Origin: Indolivaga macrotermitis
Lineage (GTDB): Bacteria; Bacteroidota; Bacteroidia; Bacteroidales; Dysgonomonadaceae
Direction of reading: 5' to 3'
NCBI RefSeq assembly: GCF_900128985.1
Contig: NZ_FQUC01000008.1
Location: 1-64,000, forward strand
DNA length: 64,000 nucleotides
In this document: positions 26,970-35,610 of the stretch, piece by piece
How positions within the stretch are numbered: the first letter of the stretch is position 1
Layout of the letters: every line of letters starts with the position of its first letter
Program-made: the position numbers and the translations under genes
Notes under the pieces: model-generated
Database searches by the model: none
The model's input: the letters and a program-made list of their open reading frames with translations, nothing else
What the model was told of the DNA's origin: nothing

Positions 26970-27370
26970 CTTTCTAACGCACCCTATCGGGTTTGTTCTT
27001 CATTTTGCCTTGATGCAAAACGATACAAAAAATCAAGACTGCGCCTGCAAGCCCGACCCGTTACGTGTTCGAAAGCGAAGACAACTAAAATACGTTTAAT
27101 ACAACTGCTATTTGTCTTTTAACGCTTTCTTCTCACAACGGGTATCCCGTGCTTTACGCCGATGTCAAAACCTGACGGGCGTAAGCTAAGGCGCATACAG
27201 AGGTGCAGCCGTTATCTGACGAGTGAAGTTGCCGTTAAAACTAAACTCTGTTTGAGTACCGAAAGGACGAGTTTTGTTTAGTTTTGGCTACAAACGTTGT
27301 CAGATAGGCGAAGGCTCGGAGCGCCAATGAGTTTTTGCCTTCTTTTGGGGCTTAGGCCAAAAGAAGGGTA
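26970..27370. repeat. Structured GC-richer non-coding element (candidate dispersed repeat)
   Basis: About 400 bases that are GC-richer than both flanks and contain nested inverted repeats: 27213-27220 with 27299-27306, 27237-27246 with 27276-27285 and 27339-27349 with 27357-27367 (11 bp, 7-base loop). The left part carries the string TTTTGCCTTGATGCAAAACG, a wording I associate with repeats found in many Bacteroidota intergenic regions (from memory). The open frames across it are poor. The rest of the 721-base gap (27371-27635) shows only the -7 element of sulP. Confidence 0.55.
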
Positions 27371-27579
27371 AGTAATCTTTGATTGCGCACAGTTAATTAA
27401 GCAATTATTTAAAAGAACCTCGTTCAATTACCCATCGTTATTATTTGATTAAAAAAGTCGTATTAGTTTAATTTATCAAAGATATAATTTAATACATAAA
27501 TCTATATGCAAAAGAGATGCTCAAAGAAACAAAAAACCTGATATTTACCAATATAAAAGATTTTCGGAATAAAATTTAG

Positions 27580-27587
27580 TATCTTTG
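27580..27587 (+). promoter_or_regulatory. -7 element of the SulP gene
   Basis: TATCTTTG, an exact -7 match, 48 bases before the ATG at 27636. No TTG at the -33 spacing. Confidence 0.6.
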
Positions 27588-27635
27588 CGCCCTTAATTAA
27601 GAACTATTGCACTATTCATTTAAACGGATGAACTC

Positions 27636-29357
27636 ATGCTTACGAAAGCAGCAAACAAAGCTGAGACCTTATTCAAATCTTTCAGGCCACAGATACTAGA
27701 CTCTCTCAAAGGATACAACAAAGATAAATTCATGGCTGACCTTATGGCCGGGCTTATCGTGGGTATAGTCGCCCTACCTTTGGCTATTGCCTTCGGGATA
27801 GCATCGGGAGTAAGTCCCGAAAAAGGACTTTATACCGCAATTATTGCCGGATTTATAATCTCCGCACTCGGGGGTAGCACTGTGCAGATAGGCGGCCCTA
27901 CAGGTGCTTTTATTGTTGTTGTATACAATATTATCGAACAGTTTGGGTTCGAAGGGCTGGTCATCACCACCATTATGTCAGGTATAATGCTCATACTGAT
28001 GGGAGTGCTTAAGCTGGGGGTTGTCATCAAATATATACCCTATCCGGTAATAGTCGGATACATGAGCGGTATAGCCGTCACTATATTTTCGACCCAGATA
28101 AAAGATTTCTTTGGTTTGCAGGTTACAAATACACCTCCCGACTTTTTGGGAAAATGGCATATATACATTGCTAATTTTTCCACACTCGATTTAGTGACTG
28201 TAGGAATAGGAATCTTAAGCCTGATTATAATCATCTTCTCCCATAAAATCTCGAAGAAAATACCTGGTTCATTGATTGCCGTAGTATTCGTTACCATCCT
28301 GGCATATTGCCTGAGGCACTTTTTAGGCATAGACTCTGTCGAAACTATCGGCGACAGGTTTATATTCAAAAGCACATTGCCCGACATAGAAGGTGTATCG
28401 TTCAATATCCGAACCATCAACATATTGTTTCCATATGCCTTCACACTGGCAATACTAGGTTCTATAGAATCTCTCATATCGGCAAATGTAGCCGACGGGG
28501 TAACAGGTGCCAAGAATAACTCCAATATGGAACTGATAGCCCAAGGGGTAGCCAATATCATTACTCCTTTATTTGGCGGTATCCCTGCCACCGGAGCGTT
28601 AGCCCGTACCATGACCAATGTCAGTAACGGAGGGCGAACCCCTGTTGCCGGAATCATACATGCAGCGTTTTTGTTGCTCGTTGTTTTATTCTTAGGCAAT
28701 CTTACCAAACATATCCCTATGGTATGTCTGGCCGCGATACTTGTGGTGGTATCGTATAATATGAGCGAATGGCGTTCATTTCTGGCACTGCTCCGTAATT
28801 CGAAAGCGGATGTTGTGGTTCTGGTTACAACATTCCTGCTGACAGTTATTTTCGACCTGACTATCGCCATCGAGATAGGGTTACTATTAGCAGTATTCCT
28901 GTTCCTGAAACGTATCATGGACGTCACGGAAGTTTCAGTTATAACCAATGAACTGAATCCGACCGACAACGAGAACACCCCCGATGAAGAAAAACTGACT
29001 ATTCCTAAAGAAGTAGAAGTCTACGAAATCGATGGGCCTTTCTTCTTCGGCATCGCCAACAAGTTCGAAGAGAGTATGCACATCATAGGTGATCAACCTA
29101 TGGTCAGGATTATTCGCATGAGAAAAGTTCCGTTTATAGATTCCACAGGGCTACATAATCTCGAAAGCCTCTGTAAAAAATCACAAAGCGAACATATCCG
29201 CATGATCCTGTCGGGTGTCCGTCCAAATGTGCACGATGCTTTGGATAAGTTCGGGTTTTCGGATTTAATCGGAGAAGAAAACATCTGTCCCAATATAACG
29301 GTAGCACTCGAAAAAGCAACAGCTATAGTAAAACACAGTAAAGCAAAAGCCGACTAA
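27636..29357 (+). CDS. SulP-family inorganic anion transporter
   Basis: A 573-residue inner-membrane transporter. About 10-12 hydrophobic helices (residues 30-430) carry the SulP fingerprint: LPLAIAFGIASGVSP near 50 and the substrate region PATGALARTMTNV near 320. A cytoplasmic STAS domain (about 455-560) follows with the phospho-loop-like DSTGLHNL. Likely substrates are sulfate, bicarbonate or C4-dicarboxylates; bicarbonate would fit PEP carboxylase, but the genes are far apart and this is guesswork. Stands alone with its own -7 element. Confidence 0.95.
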   Translation: MLTKAANKAETLFKSFRPQILDSLKGYNKDKFMADLMAGLIVGIVALPLAIAFGIASGVSPEKGLYTAIIAGFIISALGGSTVQIGGPTGAFIVVVYNIIEQFGFEGLVITTIMSGIMLILMGVLKLGVVIKYIPYPVIVGYMSGIAVTIFSTQIKDFFGLQVTNTPPDFLGKWHIYIANFSTLDLVTVGIGILSLIIIIFSHKISKKIPGSLIAVVFVTILAYCLRHFLGIDSVETIGDRFIFKSTLPDIEGVSFNIRTINILFPYAFTLAILGSIESLISANVADGVTGAKNNSNMELIAQGVANIITPLFGGIPATGALARTMTNVSNGGRTPVAGIIHAAFLLLVVLFLGNLTKHIPMVCLAAILVVVSYNMSEWRSFLALLRNSKADVVVLVTTFLLTVIFDLTIAIEIGLLLAVFLFLKRIMDVTEVSVITNELNPTDNENTPDEEKLTIPKEVEVYEIDGPFFFGIANKFEESMHIIGDQPMVRIIRMRKVPFIDSTGLHNLESLCKKSQSEHIRMILSGVRPNVHDALDKFGFSDLIGEENICPNITVALEKATAIVKHSKAKAD

Positions 29358-29393
29358 GTTTCAATATTTAGGCACGTTAAATTCAAAATATTC

Positions 29394-29424
29394 TTGTATA
29401 TTTAAAATAAACTGTCTACTTTTG
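29394..29424 (+). promoter_or_regulatory. Promoter of rpmH
   Basis: TTG (29394-29396), a 20-base spacer and TACTTTTG (29417-29424) give a full Bacteroidota promoter 50 bases before the rpmH ATG. It likely also drives cvpA. Confidence 0.75.
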
Positions 29425-29474
29425 CAAGCCGAATTCAGATTACAGAAAATAATAACGAAATAATATATCAAGCA

Positions 29475-29627
29475 ATGAAAAGAACTTTCCAACCTTCAAG
29501 AAGAAAGAGAATTAACAAACACGGATTCCGCTCAAGAATGGCTACAGCCAACGGACGCAGAGTGTTAGCTGCACGCAGAGCTAAAGGTAGAGGTAAATTA
29601 ACTGTATCTGACGAAGCTGCAAAATAA
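29475..29627 (+). CDS. rpmH: Large ribosomal subunit protein bL34
   Basis: A 50-residue, very basic protein that starts [18 protein letters not shown], the signature of L34, with the usual [19 protein letters not shown] after it. A short C-terminal extension ends EAAK. It is not next to rnpA or dnaA here, as it is in many bacteria, but followed by cvpA. It has its own consensus promoter. Confidence 0.97.
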   Translation: MKRTFQPSRRKRINKHGFRSRMATANGRRVLAARRAKGRGKLTVSDEAAK

Positions 29628-29727
29628 GAAGACTTTCAGTAAATCTGACAATATGAAAAGAGTAAGAATTAAATAAATTCTTACTTTTGTTGTTTTATAA
29701 CTAACCCTTTTTCGACTGTTCACAAAA

Positions 29728-30222
29728 ATGACATGGTTCGACATTTGCATATTTATTGTAACGGCTTATTGCATATTCAAAGGATATAAGACGGGATTAG
29801 TCAAGCAACTAGCCACACTGGCAGGGTTGGTTGCAGGAGCCGTTTTGTCGGGACAGATATCAACCATTATCCGACCCCTTATACAAGGAAAAACCGAATC
29901 ATCGGATTATATACTCGAACCCCTTTCTTATATATTGGCATTCGCAATCATTATGCTTGCATTTTATCTGTTGGGGACACTCGTTCAAGGAATACTCGAA
30001 GCTGCGAAAATGGGAACTCTGAACCGGCTTGCCGGTATCGTGCTTTGCCTCACCAAATGGATGTTTGCGATAAGCATTGTGCTCAACCTCCTTATCAAAG
30101 TAGATACCAACCGGATTATAATCAGCCACGAAACCGAAGCCCGGTCTAAAACCTATAAATACGTGCAACCTCTGGCTCCCTATCTGGTACCCTATCTTAA
30201 ATTTGGACTGGACAAAGAGTGA
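29728..30222 (+). CDS. cvpA: CvpA family membrane protein
   Basis: A 164-residue inner-membrane protein with about four hydrophobic segments. The start WFDICIFIVTAYCIFKGYKTG and the following GxxR/K turn are typical of CvpA (colicin V production accessory) proteins, which in other bacteria help envelope stress and purine-operon-linked functions. Located between rpmH and a patatin gene; exact role is unknown. Confidence 0.9.
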   Translation: MTWFDICIFIVTAYCIFKGYKTGLVKQLATLAGLVAGAVLSGQISTIIRPLIQGKTESSDYILEPLSYILAFAIIMLAFYLLGTLVQGILEAAKMGTLNRLAGIVLCLTKWMFAISIVLNLLIKVDTNRIIISHETEARSKTYKYVQPLAPYLVPYLKFGLDKE

Positions 30223-30276
30223 TTATCTGGAAAAGTTGGTTAATTTTGAGTTTTAGTATTATCAAAACTTCGGGAC

Positions 30277-31113
30277 ATGCCTCAAGATCGTGAAGAATAC
30301 ACAGAACAGTATCCATATAAATTAGGTTTAGCTTTAAGTGGAGGTGGGGCAAAAGGATTCGCTCATTTAGGGGTACTCAAGGCTATGGACGAACTGGGCA
30401 TACGCCCCGACATCATTTCGGGAACCAGTGCCGGAGCTTTTGCCGGTGTGCTATATGCCGACGGATACAGTCCTGATGAAATAATATCATTCTTTAAGAA
30501 AAAATCATTCAAGGAATTCGCCGAATTAACTATACCTCATACCGGAATATTTAAAACAGACCGTTTTAAACGTTTCCTAAAAACGCATCTTAAGGCTAAG
30601 ACTTTCGATGACCTGCATATTCCGATGAAGATTATCGCCACAGACCTTGCCAATGGCACCAGTGTTGCTTTTGACGAAGGCCCCCTGATTCCGGCAGTTA
30701 TAGCATCGTGCGCATTTCCTATCATATTCACTCCCGCCGAGATCAATAATGTATACTATGTAGACGGAGGGCTGTTCAAAAACTTTCCGGTAACACCTAT
30801 TCGCTTCGATTGCGAAACCGTTATCGGAGTCAATGTCGCTCCTTTAACCAAACAAGAGTTCAAAAACTCCTTATTATATGTTGCCGAAAGATCATTCCAC
30901 TATATGTCGGTATCGAATTCTTTTGCCGACCGCAACCTTTGCGACATATTACTGGAAACCGAAGCTTTGTCTCAATACGCTATGTTTACACTCGAACACA
31001 CAGAGGAAATAGTCAATATCGGATATGAATTTGCAAAAAAAGAATTCGCAAAACCCGGAAATCTGGCAATAATCAACAAAATATCTCCGATAAACAAAAA
31101 TCAGGCAATTTAA
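30277..31113 (+). CDS. Patatin-like phospholipase (cytoplasmic RssA type)
   Basis: A 278-residue patatin-fold serine hydrolase without a signal peptide. The oxyanion motif GGGAKG is at 22-27, the nucleophile Ser51 in GTSAG and Asp163 in VDGG, so the Ser-Asp dyad is complete. The class hydrolyses acyl esters of lipids. It follows cvpA by 54 bases on the same strand. Substrate unknown; a phospholipid or lysophospholipid is most likely. Confidence 0.94.
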   Translation: MPQDREEYTEQYPYKLGLALSGGGAKGFAHLGVLKAMDELGIRPDIISGTSAGAFAGVLYADGYSPDEIISFFKKKSFKEFAELTIPHTGIFKTDRFKRFLKTHLKAKTFDDLHIPMKIIATDLANGTSVAFDEGPLIPAVIASCAFPIIFTPAEINNVYYVDGGLFKNFPVTPIRFDCETVIGVNVAPLTKQEFKNSLLYVAERSFHYMSVSNSFADRNLCDILLETEALSQYAMFTLEHTEEIVNIGYEFAKKEFAKPGNLAIINKISPINKNQAI

Positions 31114-31159
31114 CACTGATATTTCAGCTGCGATATTTAATAAGTAATATATTTGTTTG

Positions 31160-31167
31160 TAAATTTG
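31160..31167 (+). promoter_or_regulatory. -7 element of prs
   Basis: TAAATTTG, an exact -7 match, 42 bases before the chosen ATG at 31209. A GTG at 31167 overlaps its last base and so cannot be the start. Confidence 0.6.
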
Positions 31168-31208
31168 TGCTCCAAAATAAACCGAACCAGTATATAAAAA
31201 GCTCATCA

Positions 31209-32144
31209 ATGGAACAAATACCATTTAAAATCTTCTCAGGAACCAATTCCCGATATTTAGCAGAAAAAATTTGTAACAGCCTAGGCTGTCCACTCGGCAA
31301 CATGAATATCCAACGCTTTGCCGACGGCGAATTCTCAGTATCATATGAAGAATCGATTCGCGGACGTCAGGTTTTCCTTATCCAATCTACATATCCCAGT
31401 TCAGACAATCTGATGGAATTGCTCTTGATGATAGATGCAGCAAAACGGGCTTCGGCACGGTCGATAGTTGCCGTTATACCATATTTCGGATGGGCCAGAC
31501 AAGACCGCAAAGATAAGCCACGTGTATCAATCGGAGCAAAATTAATTGCAGACATGCTTGCGGCAGCAGGAATCAACCGACTGATAACAATGGATCTACA
31601 CGCTGATCAGATACAAGGATTTTTCGATGTTCCGGTAGATCACCTGTATGCTTCAGCCATATTCACCAGCTATATCGATACATTAGATAAGGAAAATCTG
31701 GTTATAGCAACCCCCGACGTAGGAGGGACTAAGCGTGCCAGTTCATATGCAAAATACTTCGGGGTACCGATGGTTATTTGTTACAAACTCCGCAAAAAGG
31801 CAAACGAAATATCCGAAATGCAGATCATCGGTGATGTCGAAGGAATGGACGTACTTCTCGTAGACGATATAGTAGATACGGCAGGCACAATAACTAAAGC
31901 AGCCGACCTGATGACATCCAACGGGGCACGTTCGGTAAGGGCAATAGCCAGCCATGCCGTAATGTCCGACCCTGCATCAGAACGCGTAGACCAATCGACT
32001 CTTACCGAGATACTATTTACCGATAGTATCCCCTACTCTAAGAAATGCGAAAAGGTTACTATTTTATCAATTGCTGATGTGTTTGCAGACTCTATCAGAC
32101 GTGTATGTAATAACGAATCTATCAGCTCTTTATACGTTTTATAA
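31209..32144 (+). CDS. prs: Ribose-phosphate pyrophosphokinase
   Basis: A 311-residue PRPP synthetase, which transfers pyrophosphate from ATP to ribose 5-phosphate for nucleotide, His and Trp synthesis. The start at 31209 (MEQIPFKIFSGTN) is chosen because the upstream GTG at 31167 lies in the promoter. Family motifs include FADGE near the N-terminus, the Asp/His-rich MDLHADQIQGFF region and the PRPP-binding loop DDIVDTAGT. Two phosphoribosyltransferase-like halves are present. A terminator follows. Confidence 0.96.
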   Translation: MEQIPFKIFSGTNSRYLAEKICNSLGCPLGNMNIQRFADGEFSVSYEESIRGRQVFLIQSTYPSSDNLMELLLMIDAAKRASARSIVAVIPYFGWARQDRKDKPRVSIGAKLIADMLAAAGINRLITMDLHADQIQGFFDVPVDHLYASAIFTSYIDTLDKENLVIATPDVGGTKRASSYAKYFGVPMVICYKLRKKANEISEMQIIGDVEGMDVLLVDDIVDTAGTITKAADLMTSNGARSVRAIASHAVMSDPASERVDQSTLTEILFTDSIPYSKKCEKVTILSIADVFADSIRRVCNNESISSLYVL

Positions 32145-32163
32145 AGACAAATCAAAATATCCG

Positions 32164-32203
32164 GAATCAGGATTAATCACCATGGTTACATCCTGATTCT
32201 TTT
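32164..32203 (+). terminator. Terminator of prs
   Basis: A perfect 10-bp stem (32164-32173 and 32190-32199) with a 16-base loop, followed by TTTTG and T-rich DNA. Confidence 0.85.
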
Positions 32204-32220
32204 GTTTAAAATATAGATTA

Positions 32221-32252
32221 TTTGGCAGTTTCGACAAATAAGAATATTTTTG
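32221..32252 (+). promoter_or_regulatory. Promoter of the psd-pssA-DUF4834 operon
   Basis: TTTG (32221-32224), exactly 20 bases, then TATTTTTG (32245-32252): the best full match to the Bacteroidota consensus in the window. The ATG follows 131 bases later, leaving a 5' leader of about 120 bases with no clear riboswitch fold. Confidence 0.75.
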
Positions 32253-32383
32253 TTCCATAAATAATACTCGGATAATAATAAAATACAGCGAGCATAAAGT
32301 AACAGAATAGCCCGATCACACATATCTGTTACACATACACTTGCCATAACAAAAGGGATTGAATCCTTTAAACAGTTTTAAGA

Positions 32384-33052
32384 ATGAAAGTGCATCATGA
32401 AGGCCGTAGTGAACTCATTGTTCTGTTTATAATCCTGTCGGTTATAAGCGGATCACTTGTCTATTTTTTCGGGAAAAACCTTTTTACTTATGTAATATTA
32501 TCTGCCTCGGTGGCGCTTTTCCTTATTGTACTGAACTTTTACAGAAGCCCGTACAGACGATTCAAAGGAGATATGGACAACTCCATAGTATCTCCGGCAG
32601 ATGGAAAGATCGTTGCCATAGAAGAAGTTTTTGAGCCTGAGTATTTCAACGAAAAACGTATACAGGTCTCTGTATTTATGTCTCCGTTAAATGTTCATGC
32701 CAACTGGTTTCCTGTAAACGGAACCGTGATTGTAAAAAAGCATCACAACGGACGCTTTCAGGCAGCATATCTTCCTAAGTCGAGTACCGAAAATGAAAGA
32801 TCAACAGTAGTTATAAGAAGATCAGACGGTGTTGAGATCCTTATGCGGCAAATTGCAGGAGCAATGGCAAAACGAATTGTTACTTACCCCGAAGTAGGAG
32901 AAGAAGCACATATAGACGACCATATGGGATTCATTAAACTAGGATCGCGTGTCGACTTATTCTTACCATTGGACACGAAAATAAACGTGGAACTCGAACA
33001 GAGAGTGACAGGAAATCAAACAATAATAGGAGAACTACCCCTAAAAAAATAA
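32384..33052 (+). CDS. psd: Phosphatidylserine decarboxylase (short form)
   Basis: A 222-residue enzyme that makes phosphatidylethanolamine from phosphatidylserine. It is made as a proenzyme and cut between Gly187 and Ser188 in LGSRVD to create the pyruvoyl cofactor; the E. coli LGST has Arg in this short archaeal/Bacteroidota class. An N-terminal hydrophobic segment (about 10-50) anchors it to the membrane. SPADG (70-74) and VHANWFP (104-110) are conserved catalytic parts. It is four bases upstream of pssA, its substrate supplier. Confidence 0.95.
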   Translation: MKVHHEGRSELIVLFIILSVISGSLVYFFGKNLFTYVILSASVALFLIVLNFYRSPYRRFKGDMDNSIVSPADGKIVAIEEVFEPEYFNEKRIQVSVFMSPLNVHANWFPVNGTVIVKKHHNGRFQAAYLPKSSTENERSTVVIRRSDGVEILMRQIAGAMAKRIVTYPEVGEEAHIDDHMGFIKLGSRVDLFLPLDTKINVELEQRVTGNQTIIGELPLKK

Positions 33053-33056
33053 GAAA

Positions 33057-33794
33057 ATGAAAAAACATATCCCCAATATACTTACCTCGATGAATATACT
33101 TTCGGGATGTGTTGCTTCAGTAATGGCTTTTGAAGGTAACTATCTCTGGGTTGCCATTTGGGTTATTATTGCTGCTATTTTCGATTTTTTCGACGGTTTT
33201 TCTGCCCGTATGCTCAAAGCATACTCACCCATAGGCAAAGAACTCGATTCATTAGCCGATATGGTAAGCTTCGGGTTGGCGCCGGCATTGGCTGTATTTC
33301 ATTTTTTATCTTACAACAACACGATCGGTTCACCGACATTTATAATAGCCGACAGTCAGTTTCACATCAAAGAGATAATTCCTTATGTCAGCTTCCTCCT
33401 TGTTATATTTTCAGGATTGAGGCTTGCTAAATTCAACGTCGACGAAAGACAGTCTACATCCTTTATAGGATTACCGACACCTGCTAACGCTTTGTTCTGG
33501 ATAAGCTTCTGTTTTGGAGTTAACCGTTTGGACGAATTCACCCAGCTTTTCCTGTTTTATCCTACAATTATACTCATAATTGTGTTCTCCCTGCTTATGA
33601 CATCCGAAATACCCATGTTCTCATTAAAGGTTAGCGGTCTCAAATTAAAAGGAAATGAACTTCGCTATCTTCTGATTGTTTTTATGGTAGCAGCAGTTAT
33701 TTCCTGGGGAGTATTCGGTATTTCTGCGGGTATTATCTTTTACATTATACTTTCGGTCATATCCTGGAAACTGCTTCCCGGCAAAAAAGACTAA
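33057..33794 (+). CDS. pssA: CDP-diacylglycerol--serine O-phosphatidyltransferase
   Basis: A 245-residue inner-membrane CDP-alcohol phosphatidyltransferase that makes phosphatidylserine. The family signature D-x2-D-G-x2-A-R-x8-G-x3-D-x3-D is complete: Asp43, Asp46-Gly47, Ala50-Arg51, Gly60, Asp64 and Asp68. Six to eight hydrophobic helices. It is coupled to psd four bases upstream, giving PS then PE. Confidence 0.96.
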   Translation: MKKHIPNILTSMNILSGCVASVMAFEGNYLWVAIWVIIAAIFDFFDGFSARMLKAYSPIGKELDSLADMVSFGLAPALAVFHFLSYNNTIGSPTFIIADSQFHIKEIIPYVSFLLVIFSGLRLAKFNVDERQSTSFIGLPTPANALFWISFCFGVNRLDEFTQLFLFYPTIILIIVFSLLMTSEIPMFSLKVSGLKLKGNELRYLLIVFMVAAVISWGVFGISAGIIFYIILSVISWKLLPGKKD

Positions 33795-33887
33795 TGTTGT
33801 AACGATAGTCGTTAAATATTACAAAAATGTTTTCGGGGCATAGTCTTTTGCTGTATTTTTAAAACGTAAGACTCAAAACAAAATCAA

Positions 33888-34127
33888 ATGGGTAGTTTTT
33901 TACTATTTATATTAGTGGTATTCCTCCTGATCATAGGATTAGGCTTTCTATTTATATTGAGATTTTTACGGATCTTCACTAAGGGAACCAACTCTTCCCC
34001 TTTTGGAAATACCCGACGGAACAACCAGCAATCACACGACAGCAATTCATCTTCAAACCAACGCTCCGAAGGAAAAGTATTTGGCAAAGACGAGGGTGAA
34101 TATATCGACTACGAAGAAATCAAATAA
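33888..34127 (+). CDS. DUF4834 family small membrane protein
   Basis: A 79-residue protein: one long N-terminal membrane helix (residues 2-30), then a polar, Ser/Asn-rich tail ending in an acidic stretch (EGEYIDYEEIK). DUF4834 is a Bacteroidota family usually found right after psd/pssA, as here (93 bases). Its function is unknown; the phospholipid context suggests a membrane role. Confidence 0.8.
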   Translation: MGSFLLFILVVFLLIIGLGFLFILRFLRIFTKGTNSSPFGNTRRNNQQSHDSNSSSNQRSEGKVFGKDEGEYIDYEEIK

Positions 34128-34149
34128 ACCGTCCCCCCTCCTTTACATT

Positions 34150-34845
34150 TTACAGGTTACTAAGCAAACCGACCAGTTCTTTCATCCCTTCCGAAGCACC
34201 CTTCTTTATAAAAGTGACATTCGGACGTACTATAAGAACATCCTTAGGGTCTATCAGAAATATAGGGGTATCATCTGCTACACAATTAACCAACCCTGCC
34301 GCCGGATAAACATTTAGGGATGTACCTATCACAATCAGTATATCTGCTTTCTGTGTTATTCTTTCCGCATCATACATCATAGGTACCGCCTCGCCGAACC
34401 ACACAATATGAGGCCGTAACTGAGATCCGTCGGAGGCCTTATCACCCAGCTTAGTATCAGGATTAAGCGGATCTGCATCCAATATCAGCTCCGGATTTCT
34501 TGAAGATCGTATTTTCATCAATTCTCCATGAAGGTGTAAGACTTGCCTGCTGCCTGCTTTCTCATGCAGGTTATCCACATTCTGAGTGATAATATGCACA
34601 TTGTAATGATCCTGAAGCGAAGCCAAAAGCAAATGTCCCTGATTAGGCACAGCATTTATAGTCTCACGCCTGCGCTTATTATAAAAATCCAAGACCAGTT
34701 GGGGATTTCGCATAAAACCTTCGGGGGTTGCTACTTCTTCAACCTTATACTGATCCCACAATCCACCCGAATCCCGAAAAGTCGCAATACCGCTTTCGGC
34801 GCTCATCCCGGCACCGGTTAAGACCACTATATTCTTCATATTCAT
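34150..34845 (-). CDS. Sir2-family NAD-dependent protein deacylase without zinc-ribbon cysteines
   Basis: A 231-residue sirtuin. GAGMSAESGIATFR (11-24), TQNVDN (87-92) and the catalytic His106 (HLHGE) are conserved. Tyr55 and Arg58 (Y-x2-R) match SIRT5/CobB-like enzymes that remove succinyl or malonyl groups. The four cysteines that normally hold zinc in the small domain are absent: residues 108-148 contain none. This no-zinc variant is seen in other Bacteroidetes from memory. It converges with DUF4834. Name cobB avoided because of the missing ribbon. Confidence 0.93.
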   Translation of the reverse strand: MNMKNIVVLTGAGMSAESGIATFRDSGGLWDQYKVEEVATPEGFMRNPQLVLDFYNKRRRETINAVPNQGHLLLASLQDHYNVHIITQNVDNLHEKAGSRQVLHLHGELMKIRSSRNPELILDADPLNPDTKLGDKASDGSQLRPHIVWFGEAVPMMYDAERITQKADILIVIGTSLNVYPAAGLVNCVADDTPIFLIDPKDVLIVRPNVTFIKKGASEGMKELVGLLSNL

Positions 34846-34930
34846 GCTTTTTTGAAAGATTTAACAAATCTACATTCAGACAGATGCTATTTTAGAGAAC
34901 GAAAGTTAGATAAAATATCAGTAAAAGAAT

Positions 34931-34938
34931 TACTTTTG
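34931..34938 (+). promoter_or_regulatory. -7 element of the FKBP pair
   Basis: TACTTTTG, an exact -7 match, 62 bases before the ATG at 35001. No TTG at the -33 spacing. Confidence 0.6.
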
Positions 34939-35000
34939 CAACAATAAAATATGTATTAAACCGAACAGGGAACAATTCCTGTCTTATTAATTGAAAAACA

Positions 35001-35585
35001 ATGGATAAAATCAGTTATGCTTTAGGCTTAAGTATCGCTAATAATTTTTTAAGTTCAGGGATAAATAAACTTGACATCGAAACTTTTGCTAAAGCTATCG
35101 ATGATGTTTTAAACAAGAAACAGACTTCCATGAATTACGACGAGGCCAAAAGCGTAATCAATGACTACTTCACAAAACTACAAGACGAAAAACTGGATAT
35201 AAACCAGAAAGCAGGTCAGGAATTTCTTGCGATCAACAAACAACGTCCTGAAGTAGTAACTCTCCCCAGCGGATTGCAATACGAAATCATAAAAAAAGGA
35301 GAAGGAAAAATACCTACCGCTACAGATCAGGTAAAATGCCACTATCACGGAACATTGATCGACGGAACAGTATTCGACAGCAGTGTTCAGAGAGGAACAC
35401 CTGCAACTTTCGGTGTAAACCAGGTGATCAAAGGATGGGTAGAAGCTCTTCAGTTAATGCCTGTAGGATCTAAATGGAAACTCTTTATCCCTGCCGATCT
35501 GGCTTATGGAAAACAAGGAGCAGGGCAATCTATCGAACCCAACTCAACCCTAGTATTCGAAGTAGAAGTTTTAGATATAGTATAA
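35001..35585 (+). CDS. FKBP-type peptidyl-prolyl isomerase (cytoplasmic)
   Basis: A 194-residue protein with an N-terminal FKBP_N-like helical dimerisation part (about 1-85) and a C-terminal FKBP domain: VKCHYHGTLIDGTVFDSS, GWVEALQLMPVG and PADLAYG. No signal peptide. It belongs to the FkpA/Mip-like group that speeds proline isomerisation in folding proteins. Followed after 25 bases by a second, lipoprotein FKBP. Confidence 0.95.
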   Translation: MDKISYALGLSIANNFLSSGINKLDIETFAKAIDDVLNKKQTSMNYDEAKSVINDYFTKLQDEKLDINQKAGQEFLAINKQRPEVVTLPSGLQYEIIKKGEGKIPTATDQVKCHYHGTLIDGTVFDSSVQRGTPATFGVNQVIKGWVEALQLMPVGSKWKLFIPADLAYGKQGAGQSIEPNSTLVFEVEVLDIV

Positions 35586-35610
35586 ATCATAAACAATATT
35601 CTTTATAAAG

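Noticed and set aside
26913-27122. 69-codon plus-strand open frame
   Set aside because: It lies in the structured non-coding element, its reading looks like repeat wording, and it has no promoter or family match.
28040-28978. 312-codon minus-strand open frame opposite the SulP gene
   Set aside because: It is the shadow of a real 573-residue transporter; its protein is Thr/Ile-rich with no domain.
34150-34845. Naming the sirtuin cobB
   Set aside because: The zinc-ribbon cysteines that define the usual CobB are absent.
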